64,000 nt of DNA from Palsa-883 sp035486355 (lineage in GTDB: Bacteria > Pseudomonadota > Alphaproteobacteria > Acetobacterales > Acetobacteraceae): assembly GCA_035486355.1 (NCBI GenBank), contig DATHNE010000008.1, positions 14,260-78,259 of the forward strand. The letters run 5' to 3'. The position numbers were made by a program, and so were the translations under genes. A model generated the notes under the pieces. That model saw nothing but the letters and a program-made list of their open reading frames with translations, had not been told where the DNA came from and ran no database searches. Every line of letters begins with the position of its first letter. Position 1 is the stretch's first letter. Below, piece after piece: positions 35,761 to 44,331 of this stretch.

Positions 35761-36222
35761 TTATGCGTCTGGCACGGCGAGGTGCATGACAGACTGGCCG
35801 GTTTCAGCGGTGATCAGCTCCGCAACCAGCGTGCGATGGCAGGTGGTGTGGTCGCGCTCGAAGCACAGCAGGCAGGCGCGGGTGCCGCGGGCCAAAACGA
35901 TCGCCTGAGCCAGCTCGGCCTGCGGCCGATCGCCCTGCATATGCGCCTGATAGATCGGTACCATGCGTTCGGGATGGCCCGACCGCACCGCGTCACGCCC
36001 CGGCTTCGGCGTGCCGAGCTGCTGGAGATGCACGTAGGCGATGCCGGCGGCATCCAACTCTGCGGCCAACTGACGCTTGGAAAAGCCAGGCTTGCGCGAG
36101 GCGGCAACAGCCCGCACGTCGATCAGCAGCGCCACACGCGCCTCGCGCAGCCGCGCCAGAACCGCGGCAACCGTGGTGCCCTCATAGCCGATGGTTGCGA
36201 GCGGCAGCGTGCGTGCGGCCAT
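35761..36222 (-). CDS. DUF488 family protein
   Basis: 153-residue soluble protein with the DUF488 signature: TIGYEGTTVAAVLARL, LIDVRAVAASRKPGFSK and the conserved CLLCFERDHTTCHR cluster with paired cysteines and histidines. The biochemical role of DUF488 is not established; a redox or nucleic-acid link has been proposed for relatives. Its ATG shares a base with the stop of the lipoprotein gene upstream, making it the third gene of a compact nudC-lipoprotein-DUF488 unit. Confidence 0.82.
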   Translation of the reverse strand: MAARTLPLATIGYEGTTVAAVLARLREARVALLIDVRAVAASRKPGFSKRQLAAELDAAGIAYVHLQQLGTPKPGRDAVRSGHPERMVPIYQAHMQGDRPQAELAQAIVLARGTRACLLCFERDHTTCHRTLVAELITAETGQSVMHLAVPDA

Positions 36223-36512
36223 CAGGGCTCGTCGGTGCCGCCGTAGGGTGCGAGGAGCACGGGCTGCACCCCACCGCGTGGGGGAAGCCCCTTGGCGGTC
36301 AGGCAGGTGTTCACGGCTTTGCGTTGTGCCAGCGACAACTTGGTCTGCCAGATCGGGTCATAGCTGTACACAGGCGCCTGCACCAGCAACGCATGTACCG
36401 CAGGATCCTGATCGGCCTGCTGTTCGCATTGCCCCTGCGGCGTCGTTGCCGGTGGCGGGGGCGTACAGCCGGCGAGCAGCGCCAGCAGCACCAGACTGAC
36501 GCGCAGGCTCAT
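36222..36512 (-). CDS. Small predicted lipoprotein
   Basis: 96 residues, starting MSLRVSLVLLALLAGCTPPP; lipobox LAGC with Cys16. The mature part is 81 residues with two further cysteines (GQCEQQ and NTCLTAKGL), a probable disulfide. Its ATG overlaps the nudC stop (ATGA) and its stop overlaps the DUF488 start (TGATG), so all three are translationally coupled. Function unknown. Confidence 0.7.
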   Translation of the reverse strand: MSLRVSLVLLALLAGCTPPPPATTPQGQCEQQADQDPAVHALLVQAPVYSYDPIWQTKLSLAQRKAVNTCLTAKGLPPRGGVQPVLLAPYGGTDEP

Positions 36513-37501
36513 GCGGCCGCCATCCAATCCTCGATCAATCTCCGGGCAATGCTGTCGAGGCGCGGCAGCACGAAGTCATGGCCTTCAGGATCACGGATCT
36601 CGGCGCGGGAGAACCAGCGCACATCAATCATTTCTTCGGGGTCGATGGTGATCTCTTCGGACAGGCCCTCGGCGTAGTAACCCAGCATGATGTTGCCGGG
36701 GAACGGCCAGGGCTGGCTGGAATGATAACGCACGGCGCCGGTGCGGATGCCGGATTCCTCGAACACCTCGCGACGGACGGCTTCTTCCAGCGTTTCGCCC
36801 GGTTCCACGAAGCCGGCGAGGGTGGAGTACATGTTGGCGCGCGGGAAGCGCTGCGAGTGGCCGAGCAGGGCGCGGTCGCCCTTGGTGACCAGCATGATCA
36901 CCGCCGGATCGGTGCGCGGGAAATGCTGCGTTTCGCAGGCGGTACATTTCATCACGTGGCCGGCGCTTTTGACATCGCAGGGCGCGCCGCAAACGCCGCA
37001 GAAGCGATGGCGGCTGCGCCAGTGCAGCAGGCCGCGAGCGTGCGCGAGGATCGAGGCCTCGGGCTTCGCCACCCCCCAGCCGACGGCGCGCAGATCGACA
37101 AACTTGCCCAGCGTGTCGGGCAGCAGCGGTACCGGGTCCTCGGCGGCGCTAATGTCGATGCCGAACACCGCCTTGTCGTCAAGCAAACCAAGGAAGGCCC
37201 AAGGCCCGCCGCCCATCCGCAGCGCAGTGGCGGCGGCACCGGAGATGTAGATCGCCTCGGGCACACCTTCGTCCACGCCGTGCACGAGATTGCGGCTGCG
37301 CCATACCGGCACGAACAGTGTCTCGGGATCCTCCAGCCGTTCGGCGATCCAGGCGGCATCTTCGCGTCGCAGACCGGCGCGGTCGAGCGGGCTCGACGAG
37401 TAGACGTTCGGGCGACTGGCCAGAATCAGGGTCACGAGCTTGTCCGTGGGCTGGGGGTTCGAAGCGCGCGGGACGGTGCCACGCGGGGACGGTTCGGACA
37501 A
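36509..37501 (-). CDS. nudC: NAD(H) pyrophosphatase / RNA decapping hydrolase NudC
   Basis: 330-residue Nudix hydrolase that cleaves NADH and removes NAD caps from RNA. The N-terminal domain precedes a four-cysteine zinc ribbon (FCGVCGAPC then CTACETQ) and the Nudix box GFVEPGETLEEAVRREVFEESG, all in the order of E. coli NudC. The length is longer than E. coli's 257 because of the extended N-terminal part. First gene of the nudC-lipoprotein-DUF488 unit. Confidence 0.92.
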   Translation of the reverse strand: MSEPSPRGTVPRASNPQPTDKLVTLILASRPNVYSSSPLDRAGLRREDAAWIAERLEDPETLFVPVWRSRNLVHGVDEGVPEAIYISGAAATALRMGGGPWAFLGLLDDKAVFGIDISAAEDPVPLLPDTLGKFVDLRAVGWGVAKPEASILAHARGLLHWRSRHRFCGVCGAPCDVKSAGHVMKCTACETQHFPRTDPAVIMLVTKGDRALLGHSQRFPRANMYSTLAGFVEPGETLEEAVRREVFEESGIRTGAVRYHSSQPWPFPGNIMLGYYAEGLSEEITIDPEEMIDVRWFSRAEIRDPEGHDFVLPRLDSIARRLIEDWMAAA

Positions 37502-37747
37502 CCTTCACAGCCCTTCGGTAGGGTTGGTTTGAATTTCCATTATGGGTGTGAAGGGCCTGTCCACTTCCGAGACAGCCCTCGGCAAGACCGGACATCTGGC
37601 TCTGCCGGAAATTGGCCCGAAGCGGAATGGAAGCTTTGGAGCAACCAACGGCGATAAGCAGGCACGCGCAGGGGAGTTCCACCAAGGCGTCTTATGCGGT
37701 CTCCGAGAGGAGCGTCGTGCGTTAGGAAACCGGCCAGCGTTTGATTG

Positions 37748-39208
37748 TCACTGCGCGCTCAAAGCGTTCGCGCCCGGCGTTTTGACGATCGGCGGCGGGT
37801 TCCATCTGCCTGTCAGCGCGTCGGGCTTGGGGCCATAGAGCCGCATGGTCACATTGAACCCGCCTTTCGGCGATGGCAGCCAGTTGGCTTCCTTGCTCGG
37901 GCCGGGGCTCTCGTTCTGGAAATACAGGTCGAGCGATCCATCAGCATTGTATTTGAAGGGCATCCATGAACTGACCGCTTGCCGGTTGAGGTTGTTGGGA
38001 TAGGCGAACCCGTCCGGATCATACATCGTGATGGACCAGAAAGCATTCACTGGCGGCGCGGTCGCCTTATCGAAGTGGATTGTATACCTGTTCGCTCCGT
38101 CGAGCGGTTTGCCGTCTTCATCAGCAAGATTTAGCGGGTAAATCGCGTCTTCTGGCAGGTTCGCTCCGAGTCCGAGGCGCGCGATAATCGCCCGCTTGAG
38201 ATAGTAGTTGCCATAGACGCCCATCGTATCGGTGTTCATCGACCAGCCGTTGGCGATCCGAGCCACTGTCGGCACCTTCCAATCCATCAGCGCCTGCCCA
38301 TCCTCAGGGGCTGTCTCGAGCGCTTTTGCGACGATCGGATCGACATTTGCGATGTCGAACGGCTTGCCCGGCTCGATGCCCAGCTTTTTCATTTGCGCAA
38401 GGATCGGCTGATCCGTGACGTGCGGCGGTTGCTGACCCATTAGCTCAGCCGCATAGGCGAAGAACTTGCCGGCCGGCATCGTGTCAACCTGTTGGCGCGG
38501 TGGCGTCTTCATGTCGACGGAAGGATCGACCTTGAGCGTTGGCGGCGTTGGCGTCTTGCCCCACTCGGAGAGCAAGGTGATTTTGTAGCCCGCCTGAATT
38601 TTCCGAACCGCTTCGTAATCGGAGGGGCCATCGGTCTTTGTGCGCCCGATGATCCAGACGTAAGGGGTCGGCGCCGCGATCCGAATCATATCGGCGGGAA
38701 CCGTTCCGGACCAGCCAGGCGGCGTCACCAGGAAGTTGGCCGCCTGCGTCCCGGTGGTTCGCCAGCCGGGCGATGCAAACACGTCCGTCCACATGTCGAG
38801 CATCGGCAGTAGGTAATAGCGCCCGGCGGTGTCGGGGACCGAAACGACAACCGGCTCCTTGAGCATGTCGAGATAAGCGATCGAGTAGAGGGTGTCATAA
38901 TTCGTGCGGACGACGGTTTTATCACTGGCCGGAGGGTAGGCCGGGACGTTGCTGAAAGCATTCATCGGACCACGGCCGAACCCCTCGGTCGTATTTGTGA
39001 GCTGCTTGCGCGTGATGTCCATCGTGATGAGCGGGTAGAGATACACGTAGGCGTCGACGGCGATGGCGTGTGCCTGTTCTTCGGTGGGTTTTGGATCAGC
39101 CGCCGCCATCATCGGCATAGTCAGCACAGTCGCGACGAGCATGGCACGTGCCACCCACCGCAGAAGCCCGCGTGCGCAGTGCTGCATGGCGATTGTCCTC
39201 TTCATCAT
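37748..39208 (-). CDS. DUF1254/DUF1214 domain secreted protein
   Basis: 486 residues. A signal peptide (ARAMLVATVLTMPMMAAA) is followed by a DUF1254 domain (AVDAYVYLYPLITMDITRK, VVRTNYDTLYSIAYLDM) and a C-terminal DUF1214 domain (FWSITMYDPDGFAYPNN, LYFQNESPG). Such proteins are periplasmic and of unknown biochemical function. ATGATG at 39208/39205 is used as the start; the AGG is 5 bases before the first. Its GC content and codon use look slightly lower in bias than the neighbours. Single gene with large gaps on each side. Confidence 0.85.
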   Translation of the reverse strand: MMKRTIAMQHCARGLLRWVARAMLVATVLTMPMMAAADPKPTEEQAHAIAVDAYVYLYPLITMDITRKQLTNTTEGFGRGPMNAFSNVPAYPPASDKTVVRTNYDTLYSIAYLDMLKEPVVVSVPDTAGRYYLLPMLDMWTDVFASPGWRTTGTQAANFLVTPPGWSGTVPADMIRIAAPTPYVWIIGRTKTDGPSDYEAVRKIQAGYKITLLSEWGKTPTPPTLKVDPSVDMKTPPRQQVDTMPAGKFFAYAAELMGQQPPHVTDQPILAQMKKLGIEPGKPFDIANVDPIVAKALETAPEDGQALMDWKVPTVARIANGWSMNTDTMGVYGNYYLKRAIIARLGLGANLPEDAIYPLNLADEDGKPLDGANRYTIHFDKATAPPVNAFWSITMYDPDGFAYPNNLNRQAVSSWMPFKYNADGSLDLYFQNESPGPSKEANWLPSPKGGFNVTMRLYGPKPDALTGRWNPPPIVKTPGANALSAQ

Positions 39209-39930
39209 CGCGGCCTGATCCCGCATCGGGGTCACCCATACGCGAAGCGCCACGCGGGTGCCCTAGGCACCCTTATGAGGGTCTAGAGCGGCGCGCTATC
39301 CAGTTTCGGCAAGTGACCCACTCCCAGCCCTTCGCGGCCCTTGCATCAGCTGGGTCGCGCACCTGAATGCTATATCGACGGCAACGCTCACCATCCGCCG
39401 CCGGTAGTGGGTCATGGGTGGATGGCGCCGCTGCGTGAGCGGAAGCACCACCTCGTCGTAGCCATCGCGTTGGCGAACCAAACCCCCGGATTGCCTGGGC
39501 CGCGATGAGCGACACAGCACCGTACCGTCCTGCGGCAGCCGCAGCCTGATCGGGCTGAGCTGCAACGAGCCGGGAGCTTGCAAGAGCGAAGAAGCGTGAC
39601 GGCAAAATCGCTCGACCCGACGGATCGAGAGAAGCCTGAGTGAGTCGGAGGGACCCCAATCCCGGCAAACTGATAAGGCCTCGATCCGCGGAACCCACCA
39701 GGGCGAGCGGTCCATCTCAGACCGCATCAAAAGCCGGACACATCATCGCAAGCGATCGAAGCCACCGCGACAGACCTCTTGCAGGCCAGGGGCCATCCCC
39801 ACATGACCCACCAACGCGCCTCCGAGCCACCTGACGCTTGGCCGCGATGGTGCGTTTGATGGTCATGCGATGCTCCAGGTCAGGCCGGCAGTGCTTTGCC
39901 AGGGTGCACCAGCGATTGCAATCAAGAGGC
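39209..39930. other. 720-base gap without a supportable gene
   Basis: Between the DUF1254 start and the oxidoreductase stop. Two overlapping minus-strand frames of 140-odd codons (39273-39698 and 39296-39730) and one of 91 are open, but none shows a recognisable domain, a good ribosome site or steady G/C third positions. The region may be decayed coding sequence. Confidence 0.45.
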
Positions 39931-40911
39931 TTAGCGTGTCTCGACCTCAGTCGTGCGACCACGCGCGGCGACGGATCGGGTGATTGCCTCAAACACCGCG
40001 ACCGTACCGATCATCTGATCATAGGGGATCGGATAGGGTGCGCGGCCTTCCACCGCATCGGCAAAGGCCTCCAGTTCCAGCCGTAGCGTGTCGACCTCGG
40101 GAAGATGACGGTGCTCCGCCGGCTTGCCGGTCAGGCGCAGCGTCAGTTCGGTCTGGTCGTGGTTTTCGGCGTTGCCGTCGGTGCCGAAAATATGCAGTCG
40201 CCAGGTGACGGGCGTGACACGGATGGTGACGAGCGTGCCGGACATGCCGTTGGCGAACTCCAGCAGCACTGACAGGCTGTCCAGCGGGTCGGGCGCAGTG
40301 CGCCACGTGATCAACTGCGTGGTGACGCGGCGGACCGGGCCTAGCAGGTTCACGAAGCAGTCCAGCATGTGCACGCCGGTGCCAGTCAGGCCACCGGCAG
40401 GCGATTCGCTGGCGTCGTGACGCCAAGTGGCGAAATTGCCGGAGGAGTTCTGGTTGCTGATGTGGCCTTCGACGTGCAGCAGCCTTCCCAGCGTTCCCGC
40501 GGCGATCCACCGCTTCAGCTCCACCAGTGCGGGCAGAAAGCGGCGGTTATGGCCGAGGGCCAGCAACACGCCGGCCTGTTCGCAGGCCTGCACCGCACGG
40601 ACCGCGTCGGCCCGGCGCAGGGTGAACGGCTTCTCGCACAGGATTGGCTTGCCGGCGCGCGCGATTTCCTCGATCTGGTCGGCGTGCATCGAATGCGGCG
40701 TGGCCAGCACCACGGCGTCGATCTCGGGATCGCGCAGCATGTCCGCGATGCGAGGGGACAGTCGCAGCCCGTGGGCGTCGGCGACGTCGCGCCGCAGCTC
40801 GGGACGCGGGCTGACGGCGTGGATGAAGCGGATGCGGTCAGCGGCCGGTTGCGCTGCGTCCAACAGGCGCTTGCCCCACCAGCCCAGGCCGACCATGGCG
40901 GCGCGGATCAT
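39931..40911 (-). CDS. Gfo/Idh/MocA family oxidoreductase
   Basis: 326-residue NAD(P)-dependent dehydrogenase. The N-terminal Rossmann fold begins MIRAAMVGLGWWGKRLL; the catalytic lysine lies in LCEKPFTLRR; the C-terminal domain has GGLTGTGVHMLDCFVNLLG, the usual GxxxDxGxHxxD-like substrate site. Family members oxidise sugars or inositols. Its ATG is 4 bases beyond the stop of the small broken gene upstream, so they were once an operon. Substrate unknown. Confidence 0.88.
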   Translation of the reverse strand: MIRAAMVGLGWWGKRLLDAAQPAADRIRFIHAVSPRPELRRDVADAHGLRLSPRIADMLRDPEIDAVVLATPHSMHADQIEEIARAGKPILCEKPFTLRRADAVRAVQACEQAGVLLALGHNRRFLPALVELKRWIAAGTLGRLLHVEGHISNQNSSGNFATWRHDASESPAGGLTGTGVHMLDCFVNLLGPVRRVTTQLITWRTAPDPLDSLSVLLEFANGMSGTLVTIRVTPVTWRLHIFGTDGNAENHDQTELTLRLTGKPAEHRHLPEVDTLRLELEAFADAVEGRAPYPIPYDQMIGTVAVFEAITRSVAARGRTTEVETR

Positions 40912-40914
40912 CCG

Positions 40915-41210
40915 CTACGGCCAGTGGAAGCCGTGCGCCATCACGCCGAGCATGGCGGCGAAAGGGCGATCGTCGCGCTGAAGCCACCCGACATAATGCC
41001 GACGCGCCAGCGGAAATCGGCCCGTTGCGTGGCAGCCAACACGTCGAACCTCTGATCGCCCCCATCCAGTCGCCGCGCAATGCGCGCCAGCGTCACCGCG
41101 GTGCGACGAGCGACTTTTTCCAGAACGGCCACACGGCTCTGCATATCGGCAGGATATCGGCCGCTCACGGTCGGTTCAATGGGCGTGTCGGACAGGGGCG
41201 TGTCAGCCAT
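40915..41210 (-). pseudogene. Small membrane-anchored protein gene with a 3' frameshift
   Basis: Starts MADTPLSDTPIEPTV at 41210; a helical region (SRVAVLEKVARRTAVTLAR) leads to a membrane segment. The frame as written ends IALSPPCSA at 40941. Adding one T to the TTT at about 40975 restores IALFAAMLGVMAHGFHWP and a stop at 40915, a much better membrane helix and tail. So it is either disrupted or carries a sequence error. Hypothetical; directly upstream of the Gfo/Idh gene. Confidence 0.55.
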
Positions 41211-41286
41211 CGATACGCTCCTTTTCGGGGCATCTTGCCGGCCGATCCATGAACAATTCGCTGATCCGCCGGCCACGATCGGCGGC

Positions 41287-41317
41287 TTGTGACCTGCCCC
41301 CCGAACCGTGGTAGACT
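41287..41317 (+). promoter_or_regulatory. Probable promoter of the SRP RNA gene
   Basis: TTGTGA at 41287-41292 (-35) and TAGACT at 41312-41317 (-10), 19 bases apart. A start 7 bases further on coincides with the first base of the SRP RNA at 41324. Confidence 0.5.
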
Positions 41318-41323
41318 CCACGC

Positions 41324-41419
41324 GGGAGGTCGGCGGCGGACGGGCGCCTCGCCAACCCGGTCAGGTCCGGAAGGAAGCAGCCGCAACGAGTTTCCGCTCG
41401 GGTCGTTTGCCGGCCTCCC
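41324..41419 (+). ncRNA. ffs: Signal recognition particle 4.5S RNA
   Basis: The conserved Ffh-binding domain is unmistakable: GGTCAGGTCCGGAAGGAAGC with the GGAA tetraloop and its asymmetric internal loop. Terminal arms GGGAGG(T)CGGC and GCCGGCCTCCC pair to close the single hairpin, giving 96 nt, the short bacterial form lacking the Alu domain. It pairs with Ffh to target ribosomes to the membrane. Located just before dnaX, as in many proteobacteria. Confidence 0.95.
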
Positions 41420-41455
41420 ACTCGGCACACCAGGAAGGGGGCCGCCGCAGCGGCT

Positions 41456-43288
41456 ATGACCGCCCGCATGTCCGGCCTGTTCCAGGACGATCCTCCGGCA
41501 GACGATGCGCCACCTCCCCCAGATGGACCTGGGCTGTTCGGCGACGCGCTGCCGGCGGCGGCACCGCCCGCGCAAGCCGCCGCCTATCGGGTGCTGGCGC
41601 GCAAATACCGCCCGACCCAATTCTCCGACCTGATCGGCCAGGAGACGATGGTGCGCACACTGCGCAACGCGTTCGCCACCGGGCGCGTGGCGCATGCGTT
41701 CATGCTGACTGGCGTGCGCGGCGTGGGGAAGACCACCACGGCACGCATCATTGCGCGGGCGCTGAACTGCGTCGGACCGGATGGCGCCGGCGGGCCGACC
41801 GCTGATCCATGTGGCGTGTGCGACAATTGCCGCGCCATTCTCGCCGAGCGCGAGCCCGATGTGTTCGAGATGGATGCCGCGTCGCGCACCGGCGTCGACG
41901 ATGTGCGCGAGATCATCGAAGTCAGCCGTTCGCGGCCGATGAAGATCCGCACCAAGGTCTTCATCATCGACGAAGTGCATATGTTGACGCGCAACGCGTT
42001 CAACGCACTGCTGAAGACGCTGGAGGAACCGCCACCGCATGTGAAGTTCGTGTTCGCGACGACGGAAATCCGCAAGGTGCCGATCACCGTGCTGTCGCGC
42101 TGCCAGCGGTTCGATCTGCGTCGGGTGCGCGTGGCAGAGCTGACGGCGCATTTCGGCGGCATTGCCGAGAAGGAGGGTGTGACCATCGAGCCGGGTGCGC
42201 TCGATATGATTGCGCGCGCCGCGGACGGGTCCGTGCGTGATGGACTGTCACTGCTGGATCAGGCGATCGCGCAGACGGACGGGCCGATCCGCGATGGTCA
42301 GGTCGCCGACATGTTGGGGGTGGCGGATCGCATCGCGGTCTTTGACCTGATGGATGCCCTGATGGCCGGCAACCCGCGGCAGGCGTTGCAGATCACCGAG
42401 CGATTGTATGAGCGCGGCGCCGATATCGGTGTGGTTCTGCAGGACCTGCTGGAACTGATCCACACGATAACCCGTCTGAAGGTCGTGCCGACGCTGCGTG
42501 ACAGCGGCGAATTGCCTGAGGCCGAGAGGACACGTAGCGCGGACATGGCGGATCGGCTCGCGGTGCCAACGTTGGGACGCGCGTGGCAGATGCTGCTGAA
42601 GGGCGTGAGCGAGGTCGAAACCGCGCCCGATCGCCGCGCCGCAGCCGAAATGGTGCTGATCCGGCTGTGCCATGTCGCGGAGCTGCCGACCCCAGGTGAT
42701 CTGGTGCGCCGGTTGGGCGGCGGTGCGACGTCGGCCTCGGCCGCACCGGCGCCCTCGGGCGGCCCGACGGGTGGCGGGGTGCGCGCCATGGCCGGTGGTG
42801 GCGCGGTCATGGAGGCGGCTCCGGCGCCCGCGACGCTGCGGTTCAGTGAATTCCGCGATGTTCTGGCGTTGGTGGCCGATCGGCGCGAGGCCATGCTGCA
42901 CGCGCATCTGGTGCACTCGGTGCATCTGGTCCGCTTCGCGCCACCGGTGATCGAGCTGCGGCCCCAGCCGGATGCGCCGAAGGACCTTGCCTCGAAGCTC
43001 GCGGCCTTGCTGACCGACGCGACGGGCACGCGCTGGACCATCGCATTGTCCACTGCCGTCGGGGATGCGACCCTGGCCGAGCAAGGTTCCGCCGCAGATG
43101 CCGCGCGCCGGTCCGCCGCCGCCGACCATCCGCTGGTACGCGCGATCATGGAGGCGTTTCCCGGCGCACGGATCGACCAGGTGCATGACGCGACGGCCGA
43201 TGCCTACGGTTTGCCGGCGATACAAGCCGCGGCCGGGGAAGCGGTGCCCGACACTGATTTCGCTGAGGAGATGGAGTCCGACGAATGA
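41456..43288 (+). CDS. dnaX: DNA polymerase III subunits gamma and tau
   Basis: 610-residue clamp-loader ATPase. AAA+ features are in order: YRVLARKYRPTQFSDLIGQ, Walker A GVRGVGKTTTAR, a four-Cys zinc module (NCVG...CGVCDNC), Walker B IIDEVHML, SRC sensor VLSRCQRFDL, then a long tau extension with an Ala/Pro linker near residue 430. The start MTARMSGLF is at 41456; Met5 is possible. It is the first gene of dnaX-ebfC-recR and overlaps ebfC by four bases. Confidence 0.95.
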   Translation: MTARMSGLFQDDPPADDAPPPPDGPGLFGDALPAAAPPAQAAAYRVLARKYRPTQFSDLIGQETMVRTLRNAFATGRVAHAFMLTGVRGVGKTTTARIIARALNCVGPDGAGGPTADPCGVCDNCRAILAEREPDVFEMDAASRTGVDDVREIIEVSRSRPMKIRTKVFIIDEVHMLTRNAFNALLKTLEEPPPHVKFVFATTEIRKVPITVLSRCQRFDLRRVRVAELTAHFGGIAEKEGVTIEPGALDMIARAADGSVRDGLSLLDQAIAQTDGPIRDGQVADMLGVADRIAVFDLMDALMAGNPRQALQITERLYERGADIGVVLQDLLELIHTITRLKVVPTLRDSGELPEAERTRSADMADRLAVPTLGRAWQMLLKGVSEVETAPDRRAAAEMVLIRLCHVAELPTPGDLVRRLGGGATSASAAPAPSGGPTGGGVRAMAGGGAVMEAAPAPATLRFSEFRDVLALVADRREAMLHAHLVHSVHLVRFAPPVIELRPQPDAPKDLASKLAALLTDATGTRWTIALSTAVGDATLAEQGSAADAARRSAAADHPLVRAIMEAFPGARIDQVHDATADAYGLPAIQAAAGEAVPDTDFAEEMESDE

Positions 43289-43608
43289 AGAACCTGTCCG
43301 GCCTGATGAAACAGGCGCAGCAGATGCAGGAACGCATGCAAGAGATGCAAGCGAAGATGGAAGGCATAGAGGTGGAGGGAGCCTCGGGTGCCGGGCTGGT
43401 AACGTTGACGTTGAATGGCAAGGGCGAGCTGCGCCGGATCAAGATCGATCCGAAGCTGGCCGATCCGTCGGATCTAGAGATGCTGGAAGACCTGATCATA
43501 GCGGCGCACCGCGATGCGAAGACCAAGGCTGAAACGATGATGCAGGCGGAGATGCAGAAAGTGACCGGGGGACTGCAGTTGCCGCCGGGCATGAAGTTAC
43601 CGTTCTGA
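43285..43608 (+). CDS. ebfC: YbaB/EbfC family nucleoid-associated protein
   Basis: 107-residue DNA-binding protein of the YbaB/EbfC family, a dimer with tweezer-like helices. It opens MKNLSGLMKQAQQMQERMQ and includes VEGASGAGLVTLTLNGKGE and IAAHRDAKTKAETMMQ, all standard. It overlaps the dnaX stop (ATGA). It lies in the conserved dnaX-ebfC-recR order, here with recR 129 bases further on because a repeat is inserted. Confidence 0.95.
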   Translation: MKNLSGLMKQAQQMQERMQEMQAKMEGIEVEGASGAGLVTLTLNGKGELRRIKIDPKLADPSDLEMLEDLIIAAHRDAKTKAETMMQAEMQKVTGGLQLPPGMKLPF

Positions 43609-43621
43609 TGCGGAACGGCTT

Positions 43622-43714
43622 TCCCTCTACCGACGTGGCCGGGCTTGTCCCTGCCATCCGCGCATTGGCGTTGAAGCGCGGATGGTCGGGGCAAGCCCGG
43701 CCATGACGGAGAGG
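43622..43714. repeat. Dyad repeat, GTGGCCGG family, copy 2 (long form)
   Basis: A long imperfect hairpin: GTGGCCGGGCTTGTCCCTGCC, ATCCGCGC and complementary GCGCGGAT, GGTCGGGGCAAGCCCGGCC. The outer arms end CCTCTACC/GACGGAGAGG. The GACGGAGAGG end recurs in copy 1 at 32471. It separates ebfC from recR. Confidence 0.65.
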
Positions 43715-43737
43715 AACGGGTCGGACAGTCAGACGCG

Positions 43738-44331
43738 ATGGGGGGACCGGAAGTCGAGAGGCTGATCGCACTGCTCGCGAAGCTGCCGGGCCTGGGGCCA
43801 CGCAGCGCGCGGCGCGCGGCGGTGAAGATGCTGCAAGAGCCGGAATCGCGTATGTTGCCGCTGGCTGTCGCATTGGCCGAGGCGGCGCGGGCGGTGAAGC
43901 CGTGTCGGGTGTGTGGCAATCTCGACAGCCAGGATCCCTGCACGATCTGCTCCAACGCGCGGCGGGACCGCTCGGTGATCTGCGTCGTCGAAGGTGTGGC
44001 CGATTTATGGGCGCTGGAGCGCGCACAGGTGCATCACGGACTGTATCACGCGCTGGGTGGAACACTGTCGGCACTGGCCGGGGTGGGGCCAGAGGATCTG
44101 AATATCGCACCGCTCCTGGAACGGATCGGTGACGGCCAGGTCACCGAAGTGATCCTGGCGCTGCCGGCCACGGTGGACGGCGCGACCACCGCGCATTGGT
44201 TGACCGATAGGCTGAAGCCACGTGGCGTGACGGTGACACGGCTGGCGCAGGGCGTGCCGATCGGCGGTGCGTTGGACGTGCTGGACGACGGCACGCTGGC
44301 GGCGGCGTTGCGCGCGCGGCGCCCATCGTGA
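43738..44331 (+). CDS. recR: Recombination mediator protein RecR
   Basis: 197-residue RecR, which loads RecA at gaps with RecF and RecO. It has the N-terminal helix-hairpin-helix (LIALLAKLPGLGPRSARRAA), the four-cysteine zinc finger CRVCGNL...CTICSN, and the Toprim domain (VICVVEGVADLWALE). The start at 43738 is standard. It overlaps the next gene (GTGA), which reads through into an amine oxidase, an unusual operon partner. Confidence 0.95.
   Translation: MGGPEVERLIALLAKLPGLGPRSARRAAVKMLQEPESRMLPLAVALAEAARAVKPCRVCGNLDSQDPCTICSNARRDRSVICVVEGVADLWALERAQVHHGLYHALGGTLSALAGVGPEDLNIAPLLERIGDGQVTEVILALPATVDGATTAHWLTDRLKPRGVTVTRLAQGVPIGGALDVLDDGTLAAALRARRPS

Noticed and set aside
39296..39730. 144-codon minus-strand frame in the gap before the Gfo/Idh gene
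   Set aside because: A short stretch (YDEVVLPL) vaguely recalls a PAS-like family, but overlapping frames are equally open and no motif set or ribosome site supports it.
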